Shown here in pieces: positions 31,676-39,139 of a stretch of DNA of 39,139 bases. The notes below the pieces were generated by a model. The model saw only the letters and a program-made list of their open reading frames with translations. It was not told where the DNA came from and did no database searches. Numbering within the stretch: position 1 is the first letter of the stretch; every line of letters begins with the position of its first letter. Source of the stretch: Lachnospiraceae bacterium (lineage in GTDB: Bacteria; Bacillota; Clostridia; Lachnospirales; Lachnospiraceae). The position numbers and the translations under genes are program-made. The stretch spans positions 2,256-41,394 of the forward strand of contig JAUNPZ010000011.1 in the NCBI GenBank assembly GCA_030536455.1. Reading direction: 5' to 3'.

Positions 31676-32749
31676 ATGGCATACGTTGCAGTTTCCGGCG
31701 GAGAAGAAGCCATCGAAGCAAGTATCCGGCTGCTGGAATATTACAGAAGCGGAACCGAAAAGGATCTTGAACTGGAAGTCATCGAAGAAAAAATGAGCCT
31801 TTTAGTCGATAAGGTTATGAGTGAGGCGGGTTTGTATTCCAAACGCTATGCCGCTCTGGCCTTAAAGCAGTGCGAGGGCTCTGTGGAGGAGGCGGTTTTC
31901 CTTCTGCGGGCGTACCGTTCCACTCTGAAAAGAAGCTATGATACCCGTGTGGCAGACACCGGGAACATGAGAATCGTAAGGCGGATTTCGGCCGCCTTTA
32001 AGGATATTCAGGGAGGCCAGATTTTGGGCGCCACCTATGACTATACACATAGACTGATGCATTTTGAACTGGAACATGAGGATGCAGAAAAGCTCCATGA
32101 GCGGATGGAGGAACTGATTCAGGAGCAGGAGCCGGCGCCGGAAGAATTCTGCGGCCGGGTATCGGATGAACTGAAGAAGGAAGGACTGATTGATTCCTAT
32201 CCGGTAAATGAGGAAAAGCCCTTTGATATTACGGAGAATTTTCTGGAATTTCCTACGGTAAGAAGCGCCAGGCTGCAAACCCTGACGAGGGCGGATTCCG
32301 GGTTTATCTCCGGGCTGGCCTATTCGGTGCTTCGCGGCTTTGGACAGGTGCATCCGACTGTGGGAGAGCTTCGCTCCGGCTATGTGGAGCTGGAAATCCC
32401 TTATCTTCAGGACCCGGAGGAAAGTCTTTGGATTGGAGAGGTTTTTTTGTCTGAGGTGGAGGTATTCAACGAGGCGGATGAAAAGGACAAATTAAAGCTG
32501 GCATGCGGTTATGGAGCGGTATTTGGTAGAAATGAAAATAAAGCCATTGCCATGGCGGTCATCGACCGCGAGCTGGATGCAGGCGGGGATTATCCGACCC
32601 AGGATGAGGAATTCGTTCTGATGCACGGGGACAGTCTGGAGATGAACGGATTTATCTCCCATTTAAAGCTTCCTCATTATGTGACCTTCCAGTCCAAGCT
32701 GGATGCAGTGAGAAAAACAAGGAGAGGGAAGAACGATGGACAGATATAA
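31676..32749 (+). CDS. phnI: C-P lyase core subunit PhnI
   Basis: Nucleosidase subunit of the C-P lyase core; with PhnG, H and L it replaces the adenine of ATP with phosphonate to give ribose 1-phosphonate 5-triphosphate. The 357-aa protein begins with the family's MAYVAVSGGEEAIEASIRLL, and has LRAYRSTLKRSYDTRVADT, the GGQILGATYDYTHRLMHFEL segment and FISHLKLPHYVTFQSKLDAV near the C-terminus. Length matches PhnI. It overlaps phnJ by 14 bp, and the phnJ ribosome site lies inside the phnI end. Confidence 0.95.
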   Translation: MAYVAVSGGEEAIEASIRLLEYYRSGTEKDLELEVIEEKMSLLVDKVMSEAGLYSKRYAALALKQCEGSVEEAVFLLRAYRSTLKRSYDTRVADTGNMRIVRRISAAFKDIQGGQILGATYDYTHRLMHFELEHEDAEKLHERMEELIQEQEPAPEEFCGRVSDELKKEGLIDSYPVNEEKPFDITENFLEFPTVRSARLQTLTRADSGFISGLAYSVLRGFGQVHPTVGELRSGYVELEIPYLQDPEESLWIGEVFLSEVEVFNEADEKDKLKLACGYGAVFGRNENKAIAMAVIDRELDAGGDYPTQDEEFVLMHGDSLEMNGFISHLKLPHYVTFQSKLDAVRKTRRGKNDGQI

Positions 32750-33566
32750 TTATGCCTTTTTAGATGAAAATTCCAAGCGGGAAATCCGAAGGTCGGTATT
32801 AAAGGCTGTTGCGGTTCCCGGCTATCAGGTTCCGTTTGGCTCCAGAGAGCTTCCAATCGGAAGAGGCTGGGGAACCGGAGGAATCCAGCTTACCCTTTCG
32901 CTCATCGGTCCGGAGGATACGCTGAAGGTCATCGACCAGGGCAGCGATGAAAGTGTAAATGCCGTAAATATCAAAAAATTCGTCAAAATGTGCACCGACG
33001 TTCCCTGTACCACAAGAACGCAGGAGGCAACCATTATCCAGACCCGCCATCGTGTGCCGGAAATCCCGTTAAAAAACAATCAGATTCTGGTCCTTCAGGT
33101 GCCGCTTCCGGAGCCGCTCCGGGTAGTGGAGGCCAGGGAAGAGGTGACAAAGAAGATGCATGCGGAGCAGGATTATGCGCCCATCTGGCTGCAGCTCTAC
33201 GAAAGCCTTGTCAAATACAAAAAAGTGACAATCGGAACCGAATACCCATGCATGGCAGAGAACCGGTATATCATGAATCCCAGCCCGATTCCGAAGTTTG
33301 ATAATCCCAAGCTTCACGAGGCCGAGTGCCTTTACCTGTTCGGAGCAGGAAGGGAGAAGAAAATCTATGCCATACCGCCTCATACCAGAGTGGTTTCTCT
33401 GGCATTTGACGACGTTCCCTTTGAGAAGGAAAGCTTTAAAGGAAAATGCTGCCGCCTCTGTGGAAGCACCGATACCTATCTGGATGAAATCTTTGATTCG
33501 GCCACCGGAGAAAAATATTACCAGTGTTCTGACACATCTTACTGCAGGGAGGTACGTTCGAAATGA
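32736..33566 (+). CDS. phnJ: C-P lyase radical-SAM subunit PhnJ
   Basis: Catalytic radical-SAM subunit that breaks the C-P bond, giving an alkane and 5-phosphoribosyl 1,2-cyclic phosphate. The 276-aa protein has the full cysteine pattern C-x2-C-x21-C-x5-C at 239, 242, 264 and 270, the same spacing as C241/C244/C266/C272 in E. coli. The glycine that carries the radical in E. coli (Gly32) corresponds to Gly29 in AVPGYQVPFG. GRGWGTGGIQLTLSLIG is also intact. So the enzyme should be active. Its stop overlaps the phnK start (ATGA). An Fe-S enzyme fits an anaerobic host. Confidence 0.97.
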   Translation: MDRYNYAFLDENSKREIRRSVLKAVAVPGYQVPFGSRELPIGRGWGTGGIQLTLSLIGPEDTLKVIDQGSDESVNAVNIKKFVKMCTDVPCTTRTQEATIIQTRHRVPEIPLKNNQILVLQVPLPEPLRVVEAREEVTKKMHAEQDYAPIWLQLYESLVKYKKVTIGTEYPCMAENRYIMNPSPIPKFDNPKLHEAECLYLFGAGREKKIYAIPPHTRVVSLAFDDVPFEKESFKGKCCRLCGSTDTYLDEIFDSATGEKYYQCSDTSYCREVRSK

Positions 33567-34396
33567 ATCAGAAGGAAACACCGGTCTTACGCATGAAAAA
33601 TCTGACGGTCAGGTATGGGGAGGGCTGCCCCTTCTGCAAAACCAGTCTGGAAAAAAACAGATGCCGCATCTGCGGTACCGTATGGGCTGCCAATGATATC
33701 TCGCTGGAGGTATATCCGGGAGAGGTGCTTGGAATTGTGGGGGAAAGCGGCTCCGGAAAGTCAACACTGATGCAGAGCCTGTATTTTGATCTGGAGCCCA
33801 CCGGGGGAGAGGCGTATCTGAAGAACTATGAAAACGGGGAAAAGAATATCTGGGATGCCAGCGCCTTTGAGAGAAGAAAAATCCGGAACAATATTATGGG
33901 AATGGTCTACCAGAATCCCATCCGGGGGCTGCGGATGGATTATTCTGCGGCAGGAAATATCGCAGAAAAAATCATTGCGGCAGGAAGCCGGAACGCGGGC
34001 CAGATGACAGAGCGGGCCAGGGAGCTTTTGGAGGCGGTGGAAATCCTGACCTCCCGCATGAGCGAGGCGCCGAAAAATTTTTCCGGGGGCATGCAGCAGA
34101 GAGTGCAGATTTCCAAGGCGCTGGCCAATAATCCCTCCCTTCTTTTACTGGACGAGGTGACAACGGGACTGGATCTGTCTGTTCAGGCAAAGGTTCTGGA
34201 TTTAATCCGCAAAATTAAGGCAAAGTACGGGATCTCGATTCTTCTGGTTTCCCACGATCTGGCAGTCATACGGATGCTGGCAGACAGAACCATTGTCATG
34301 CTGGATGGAAAGGTTATCGAGAGCGGCCTTACGGACCAGATTTTGGAGGACCCTCAGCACGCTTATACGCAGCAGCTCGTATATTCTCTGCTGTAG
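33563..34396 (+). CDS. phnK: C-P lyase ABC-type subunit PhnK with a four-cysteine insert
   Basis: ABC-like ATPase that docks on the C-P lyase core and is not itself a transporter. The 277-aa protein has Walker A GESGSGKST (60-68), Q-loop MVYQNPIRGLRMDYSAAGNI, signature FSGGMQQRVQISKAL, Walker B LLLLDEVTTGLD and HDLAVIRMLADR. Unlike E. coli PhnK it carries an extra ~25-residue segment before the ATPase core, with two CxxC pairs (C22, C25, C34, C37; C-x2-C-x8-C-x2-C), looking like a zinc ribbon. Neighbouring phnJ and phnM fix the identity. Confidence 0.94.
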   Translation: MNQKETPVLRMKNLTVRYGEGCPFCKTSLEKNRCRICGTVWAANDISLEVYPGEVLGIVGESGSGKSTLMQSLYFDLEPTGGEAYLKNYENGEKNIWDASAFERRKIRNNIMGMVYQNPIRGLRMDYSAAGNIAEKIIAAGSRNAGQMTERARELLEAVEILTSRMSEAPKNFSGGMQQRVQISKALANNPSLLLLDEVTTGLDLSVQAKVLDLIRKIKAKYGISILLVSHDLAVIRMLADRTIVMLDGKVIESGLTDQILEDPQHAYTQQLVYSLL

Positions 34397-34424
34397 ATGA
34401 ACCGATCAAGGAGACAAGACGATT

Positions 34425-35600
34425 ATGATAGCGATTGAAAATGGCAGAATTGTTTTAAAAGACAGAATTTTAGAGGGAAAAGTCCTTTTGGTGGAGGAAG
34501 ACCGAATTCACTCCTTTGCGGATGAAGTTCCAAAGAATGCAGAAAAAGTGATCAATGCCCATGAACGGTATATCGTTCCCGGCTTTATCGATGTGCATTC
34601 CGATAAAATCGAGCAGTTTATCCAGCCAAGACCCACTGCCAGACTGGATTTTGAACTGGCATTAAAGGAATGTGAAAGAGAACTGCTGCACCTGGGCATT
34701 ACCACCATTTATCATTCCTTTTCCCTTTACAAGGACGAAAAGTTTGGGAAAAGCCCGCTGCGTACCAAGGAAAGCGTCCGTGAGATGGCGGCTCTGGTGA
34801 GAAATATCCACACAAGAAACCATCTGATCCATCACCGCTTTCATCTGAGAATTGAAATTGACAATCTGGAGGCATACGACATTGCCAGGTCCATGATTGA
34901 GGAAAATATGGCAGATGAAATCTCCTTTATGGACCACACTCCGGGACAGGGGCAGTACAAGGACCTTGCGATTTACTGTACGGTGCTTGCCAGGTACCAC
35001 GAGCGTCCGGATATGTCCAGGGAAGAGATGGAGGCGATTGCAGAAAAAGAAAAGAACAAAGAAAGATTGACCTTCGAGCAGATGAAGGAGCTGTGCAGCC
35101 TGGCCCATGCCCATGGAATCGCGGTGGCCTCCCATGATGACGATACGCCGGAAAAGCTGGATATCAATAAGAAAATCAATGTGGATATCAGCGAATTCCC
35201 GATTAATCTGGAAACGGCAGAATATGCGAAAAAGCTGGGGCTTGCCACGGTGGTAGGCGCCCCGAACATTCTGCTGGGAGGCTCTCATTCCGGCAATATG
35301 TCCGCAGCAGAGGCCATCTTAAATGACTGCGCCGACATTCTCTGCTCGGATTATTATCCGTCCGCCATGCTCCACGGCGTATTTACCATGAATTCCAAAT
35401 ATGGGGTAGGGCTTCCGGAGATGATTCAGAAGGTGTCCTTAAATCCGGCAAAGGCTCTGGGGATTGATAAGGATTACGGCTCCATCGAACCGGGCAAGAA
35501 AGCGGACCTTCTGGTGGTGGAAATCCTGGACGGCTATCCGGTGATTACCCATGTGATGGTAGACGGAAGAACCACGTCAAGAGTGGAATACAGGAGGTAG
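34425..35600 (+). CDS. phnM: Ribose 1-phosphonate 5-triphosphate diphosphatase PhnM
   Basis: Amidohydrolase that removes pyrophosphate from the ribose phosphonate triphosphate to give the PhnJ substrate. The 391-aa protein has the metal-binding start VPGFIDVHSDKIEQFIQPRP (His58, Asp60), conserved HHRFHLRIEIDN and FMDHTPGQGQYKD segments, and VASHDDDT with the final metal ligands. The C-terminus KADLLVVEILDGYPVI is typical of the family. It lies between phnK and phnL; in E. coli the order is K-L-M, so M and L are swapped here. A GGAGACAAGA sequence precedes the start. Confidence 0.95.
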   Translation: MIAIENGRIVLKDRILEGKVLLVEEDRIHSFADEVPKNAEKVINAHERYIVPGFIDVHSDKIEQFIQPRPTARLDFELALKECERELLHLGITTIYHSFSLYKDEKFGKSPLRTKESVREMAALVRNIHTRNHLIHHRFHLRIEIDNLEAYDIARSMIEENMADEISFMDHTPGQGQYKDLAIYCTVLARYHERPDMSREEMEAIAEKEKNKERLTFEQMKELCSLAHAHGIAVASHDDDTPEKLDINKKINVDISEFPINLETAEYAKKLGLATVVGAPNILLGGSHSGNMSAAEAILNDCADILCSDYYPSAMLHGVFTMNSKYGVGLPEMIQKVSLNPAKALGIDKDYGSIEPGKKADLLVVEILDGYPVITHVMVDGRTTSRVEYRR

Positions 35601-35602
35601 CG

Positions 35603-36295
35603 ATGGAGATTCTCAGAATTGAAAATCTGGCAAAGAACTTTAAGATACACAATGCGGATAAGGAGATCCGCTCCTGCCAGAATGTGAACATGAGTCTGGA
35701 GGAAGGCCAGTTTATCGGGATTGTAGGGCTCTCCGGAGCCGGAAAATCCACCATTTTAAAATGCATTAACCGCACCTATCTGGCTACCACGGGGCGCATC
35801 CTCTATAACAGCCAGGCGTTTGGCGAGATTGATATGACGTCAGCCTCGGAGCGGGAGATTCTCTACCTGCGGAAAAATGAAATCGGTTATGTGTCCCAGT
35901 TTTTGAATGTGATGCCGCGGACAACGGCAAAGGAGCATGTCATGAGCGCTCTTTTGGATGGGGGAGTAAGCGGAGACGAGGCGAGAGAAAAGGCGGAGGA
36001 GATGCTCCGGTACTTCCGGCTTTCGGAAAACCTCTGGGACATTTATCCCAACACCTTTTCGGGAGGGGAACGGCTCCGCTTAAATCTGGCGCATACCATG
36101 GTGCGGCAGCCAAGGCTGATGCTTTTGGACGAGCCCACGGCCTCTCTGGACAATAAGACCAAGGTGCTGGTAAAGGATATGCTGATCAAGCTGAAGCGCC
36201 AGGGCACAAGCATGATCGGAATCTTTCATGACCTGGAGTTTATGGATGGTTTATGCGATCAGGTATTTAACATTTCAGAAGGGGTGATTTTATGA
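35603..36295 (+). CDS. phnL: C-P lyase ABC-type subunit PhnL
   Basis: A 230-aa ABC-like protein that takes part in the nucleosidase step with PhnGHI. Walker A GLSGAGKST (42-50), PhnL-typical QFLNVMPRTTAKEHV, signature FSGGERLRLNLAHTM, Walker B LMLLDEPTASLD and IFHDLEFMDGLCDQV. It begins 2 bp after phnM, with an AGGAGG overlapping the phnM end, and its stop overlaps the next gene (ATGA). Differs from LolD-like ATPases by the FSGGERLR signature and context. Confidence 0.94.
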   Translation: MEILRIENLAKNFKIHNADKEIRSCQNVNMSLEEGQFIGIVGLSGAGKSTILKCINRTYLATTGRILYNSQAFGEIDMTSASEREILYLRKNEIGYVSQFLNVMPRTTAKEHVMSALLDGGVSGDEAREKAEEMLRYFRLSENLWDIYPNTFSGGERLRLNLAHTMVRQPRLMLLDEPTASLDNKTKVLVKDMLIKLKRQGTSMIGIFHDLEFMDGLCDQVFNISEGVIL

Positions 36296-37104
36296 TAAAA
36301 GCAGATTTCCACATGCATTCCAAAGTGTCAGACGGAAGCTTTTCCATCGCAGGGCTGGCAAAGCTTGCGGCGGGAAAAGGGATTGACGTAATTGCGGTAA
36401 CCGACCATGACACCTTATCCCATGCGACCCAGATCGTGCCGGGGCTTCCGGTCCGGGTGCTGGCCGGAATTGAGATTTCCTGCTTTGATTATGAGGAAAA
36501 TGTGCGGGTGCATATTCTGGGCTACCGAATCCGGGACATCGGCCGGGTAGAGCGCTTTGTGAAGCCGCTTTTGGAGAAACGGCACGAAAACTCTCTGAAG
36601 CAGGTGAAAATCCTGAAGGAAAACGGATTTTCCATCGAGGAAGAAAAGCTGAAGCGGGCAGACGGAAAGTATATTTACAAGCAGCATATTATGGAATATC
36701 TGGTAAATACCGGACAGGTGGAGGATATGTTTGGAGAATTTTACCAGAAGACCTTCAAGAACGGCGGAATCTGCGATTTTGATATCACATACCAGAATCC
36801 TTATCAGGCGGTGGAGATAATCCGGGAAAGCGGCGGAATGGCAGTTCTGGCCCACAGCGGCCAGCAGAAGAATTTCCGGCTGATTCCGGAGCTTGTAAAA
36901 AAAGGACTTTCCGGTTTGGAATTAAACCATCCGGCAAATTCTCCGGATGACCGAAAGCAGATTCGGAAATACGGAGAAGAATATGGATTATTTCTGACAG
37001 GCGGCAGTGATTTTCACGGGAGATATGAGAAGACCGAGCCGCAGGTGGGAGATTTCCTGTCCGAGGAAAGCGGAGTCAGGGCGATTTTCAGGGAATGGAG
37101 ATAA
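36292..37104 (+). CDS. PHP-domain phosphoesterase, probable PhnP replacement
   Basis: A 270-aa PHP-superfamily protein (COG0613-like). Metal ligands visible: DFHMHSKVSDGS (His7, His9), VTDHDT (Asp40-His41), GIEISC, AVLAHSGQ and GGSDFHG. It is the last gene of the C-P lyase operon and overlaps phnL by four bases. No phnP (metallo-beta-lactamase type) or phnN is present. A PHP enzyme in an equivalent locus of Eggerthella lenta hydrolyses the cyclic phosphate produced by PhnJ, so the same role is likely here: opening 5-phosphoribosyl 1,2-cyclic phosphate. Function is inferred from fold and position. Confidence 0.88.
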   Translation: MIKADFHMHSKVSDGSFSIAGLAKLAAGKGIDVIAVTDHDTLSHATQIVPGLPVRVLAGIEISCFDYEENVRVHILGYRIRDIGRVERFVKPLLEKRHENSLKQVKILKENGFSIEEEKLKRADGKYIYKQHIMEYLVNTGQVEDMFGEFYQKTFKNGGICDFDITYQNPYQAVEIIRESGGMAVLAHSGQQKNFRLIPELVKKGLSGLELNHPANSPDDRKQIRKYGEEYGLFLTGGSDFHGRYEKTEPQVGDFLSEESGVRAIFREWR

Positions 37105-37143
37105 TCGTCTCGATAAAAAAGAAAAGCGGCGCAGCAGGGTTTC

Positions 37144-37186
37144 ACCTTTGTCTCTGATTTTCAGAAAATAGAGATGAAGGTTTTTT
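37144..37186 (+). terminator. Terminator of the phn operon
   Basis: A long imperfect stem with ACCTT, TCTCT and ATTTT pairing to AAAAT, GAGA and AAGGT (37144-37180), followed by TTTTTT. It lies 40 bp after the last phn-operon gene. Confidence 0.8.
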
Positions 37187-37214
37187 GCTGTTATCCGGAA
37201 TTATGTGGTATACT
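37185..37214 (+). promoter_or_regulatory. Promoter of nfo
   Basis: TTGCTG (37185-37190), 18 bp, TATACT (37209-37214). The -35 starts at the end of the preceding terminator T run. Transcription start near 37221. Confidence 0.6.
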
Positions 37215-37267
37215 GATAACGTATATTTGCTGGAAATATTTTTTCAGCCAGAACAGGAGAAGCAGGC

Positions 37268-38101
37268 ATGTTAAAGATAGGATGTCATTTGTCTTCCTCC
37301 AAGGGATATGAGGCGATGGGAAAGACTGCGGTTTCGATTCAGGCCGATACTTTCCAGTTCTTTACCAGAAATCCCCGCGGAACGAAGGCGAAAGCAATGA
37401 ATGAAGCGGATGTTGCGAAATTTTTAAAGCTGGCCGGGGAAGAGGGAATTACTCCCATTCTGGCTCATGCACCATATATTTTGAATGCCTGTTCCGCAGA
37501 TGAAGGGCTTCGGAATCTGGCCAGGGATACCATGGCCGACGATCTGGTACGGATGGAATATACGCCGGGAAATATGTATAATTTCCATCCGGGCTGTCAT
37601 GTGGGGCAGGGAACGGAGGCGGGAATTGATTTCATCGCCGGGATGCTGAACCAGATCCTGAAGCCGGAGCAGCACACCATGGTCCTGCTGGAAACCATGG
37701 CAGGAAAGGGAAGTGAAATCGGCGGACGGTTTGAGGAATTGCGAAAGATCCGGGACCGGGTGGAGCTTCGCAGTCATGTGGGCATCTGCCTGGACACCTG
37801 TCATGTGTGGGACGGCGGCTATGATATCGCAGAGCACCTGGACGAGGTGGTGGATGAATTCGACCGGGTGATTGGCCTGGAGCATCTGAAGGCGGTTCAT
37901 TTGAATGACAGCATGAATCCGCTGGGGGCAGGAAAGGACCGCCATGCAAGAATCGGGGAGGGCCATATCGGATATGAGGCCCTGGCCCGCGTGGTACGTC
38001 ATCCGGCACTGCGGGCGCTGCCATTTTATCTGGAAACGCCGAATGAGCTGGACGGTTATGCCAGGGAGATTGCCATGATGCGGGAAGCCTGGGAGCGTTG
38101 A
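37268..38101 (+). CDS. nfo: Deoxyribonuclease IV (endonuclease IV)
   Basis: AP endonuclease that cuts DNA 5' to abasic sites in base excision repair, using three zinc ions; cytoplasmic. The 277-aa TIM-barrel protein has the family order of motifs: [88 protein letters not shown] and LETPN. Length is normal. AGGAG lies eight bases before the ATG. It follows the phn operon but has its own promoter, so it is not functionally tied to phosphonate use. The SPFH gene starts 55 bp downstream. Confidence 0.95.
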   Translation: MLKIGCHLSSSKGYEAMGKTAVSIQADTFQFFTRNPRGTKAKAMNEADVAKFLKLAGEEGITPILAHAPYILNACSADEGLRNLARDTMADDLVRMEYTPGNMYNFHPGCHVGQGTEAGIDFIAGMLNQILKPEQHTMVLLETMAGKGSEIGGRFEELRKIRDRVELRSHVGICLDTCHVWDGGYDIAEHLDEVVDEFDRVIGLEHLKAVHLNDSMNPLGAGKDRHARIGEGHIGYEALARVVRHPALRALPFYLETPNELDGYAREIAMMREAWER

Positions 38102-38155
38102 GAAACCGGATGCAGAAACAGTGAATAACCGGGATAAAGTGAGGAGGATTTAAAA

Positions 38156-39139
38156 ATGGGAATTATTAAGGCAGTGACCGGCGCAGTCGGAGGCGCATTT
38201 GCAGACCAGTGGCTGGAAGTGGTGGAGCCGGGAGAGATGGGGGACCAGACGGTATTTACGGCCGGCGTGAGAACCAGAAAAGGGGAGAATGTAAAAGGAA
38301 CGGACCATACGGTTTCCAATGGTTCGGTGATTCATGTTTATCCGAACCAGTTTATGATTCTGACAGACGGCGGAAAGATTGTGGATTATACGGCGGAGGA
38401 GGGATATTATAAGGTAAATCATTCTTCCATGCCGTCCATGTTCAACGGCCAGTTCGGGGATTCGCTGAAGGAGGCCTTTAACCGGATTCGGTTCGGCGGT
38501 GTGACGCCTGGGGCGCAGAAAGTGTACTATATCAATCTGCAGGAAATCAAGGGTATCAAGTTCGGAACCCGGAATCCGATTAATTATTTTGACAATTTTT
38601 ATAATGCGGAGCTGTTTTTAAGGGCGCACGGTACCTATTCCATCAAGATTACCGACCCGATTCAGTTTTATGCAGAGGTGATTCCGAAAAATGCAGAGCA
38701 TGTGGAGATTGATTCCATCAATGAGCAGTATCTGGCGGAATTTTTGGAGGCGCTCCAGACTTCCATCAATCAGATGTCGGCGGATGGAGTGCGGATTTCC
38801 TTCGTGGCCTCCAAGGGCCGGGAGCTTGGAAAATACATGGCGGATACCCTGGACGGCGACTGGAAGCAGATGCGCGGTATGGAAATCCAGTCGGTGGGGA
38901 TCGCCAGCATCAGCTATGATGAGGAATCCCAGAAGTTGATCAATATGCGGAATCAGGGCGCGATGCTGGGTGACCCTTCCATCCGCGAGGGCTATGTCCA
39001 GGGCGCGATTGCAGAAGGCCTTAAAAATGCCGGCTCCAATTCCAACGGCGCTATGGCCGGCTTCATGGGGATGGGCGTCGGCATGCAGGCCGGAGGCGGC
39101 TTTATGGGAGCGGCATCTGCGGCCAATATGCAGCAGATG
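38156..39139 (+). CDS. SPFH/band 7 family protein (virion core protein-like), 3' end outside window
   Basis: The frame is open from ATG 38156 to the window edge: 328 codons with no stop. GAGGAGG lies eight bases before the start. It resembles the YdjI-type SPFH family (PF13421, often annotated virion core protein-like): MGIIKAVTGAVGGAFADQWL, VIHVYPNQFMILTDGGKIVD, then INYFDNFYNAELFLRAHGTY and MEIQSVGIASISYDEES. After about residue 290 the chain becomes Gly/Met/Ala-rich (GFMGMGVGMQAGGGFMG). Members often end in a zinc ribbon, which would lie beyond the edge. SPFH proteins scaffold membrane microdomains; the role of this subfamily is not established. Confidence 0.85.
   Translation, partial: MGIIKAVTGAVGGAFADQWLEVVEPGEMGDQTVFTAGVRTRKGENVKGTDHTVSNGSVIHVYPNQFMILTDGGKIVDYTAEEGYYKVNHSSMPSMFNGQFGDSLKEAFNRIRFGGVTPGAQKVYYINLQEIKGIKFGTRNPINYFDNFYNAELFLRAHGTYSIKITDPIQFYAEVIPKNAEHVEIDSINEQYLAEFLEALQTSINQMSADGVRISFVASKGRELGKYMADTLDGDWKQMRGMEIQSVGIASISYDEESQKLINMRNQGAMLGDPSIREGYVQGAIAEGLKNAGSNSNGAMAGFMGMGVGMQAGGGFMGAASAANMQQM

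Overview
The window reads as a moderately GC-rich chromosome segment from an anaerobic Firmicute, most likely a Lachnospiraceae / Clostridium cluster XIVa gut bacterium. The reasons are AGGAGG-type ribosome binding sites, the VanR/VanS-like two-component pair, YitT, DUF815, CmpB-like and AAA/PD-(D/E)XK gut-Firmicute families, and a methionine-rich SPFH protein. The species assignment is inference. No rRNA, tRNA, CRISPR, IS element or phage gene was seen.

Layout. (1) 1-2501, minus strand: a polyamine uptake operon, XRE/cupin regulator then potA, potB and the first codons of potC, read from a perfect-consensus promoter with operator-like repeats. (2) 2752-10741: housekeeping and hypothetical genes, namely a lactonase-fold beta-propeller, aroC, rpiB, a small secreted protein, YitT, an asparaginase (minus strand), cardiolipin synthase and a CmpB-like membrane protein. 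(3) 10827-14014: plsC, pheA (overlapping plsC) and a DUF815 ATPase. (4) 14058-17914: ppx-ppk polyphosphate operon behind an 11-bp-periodic Pho-box-like array. (5) 18102-19718: an AT-richer, terminator-flanked AAA/PD-(D/E)XK gene. (6) 19816-26303: a five-gene run of response regulator, short-loop histidine kinase, 862-aa exported membrane protein, ABC ATPase and ABC-2 permease, followed by a remarkable 90-aa Cys/Gly/Arg/Asp protein (26473-26745). (7) 26917-37104: a complete phosphonate uptake and C-P lyase operon, phnD-C-E-E-G-H-I-J-K-M-L plus a PHP-family phosphoesterase, again behind a Pho-box-like array. (8) 37268 to the end: endonuclease IV and an SPFH protein cut by the window edge.

How they fit together. 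The strongest theme is phosphorus. The polyphosphate operon and the C-P lyase operon carry 11-bp direct repeats at identical distances (60, 49 and 38 bp) from the same TATACT -10 element, so both probably answer to one PhoB/PhoP-type regulator. C-P lyase would release phosphate from phosphonates, and Ppk/Ppx would bank and draw on it as polyphosphate. The PHP protein probably replaces PhnP, and PhnK carries an extra four-cysteine insert not present in the E. coli protein. The best candidate for something undescribed is the self-contained sensor/ABC/exoprotein operon with the Cys-Gly protein beside it; its function cannot be read from the sequence.
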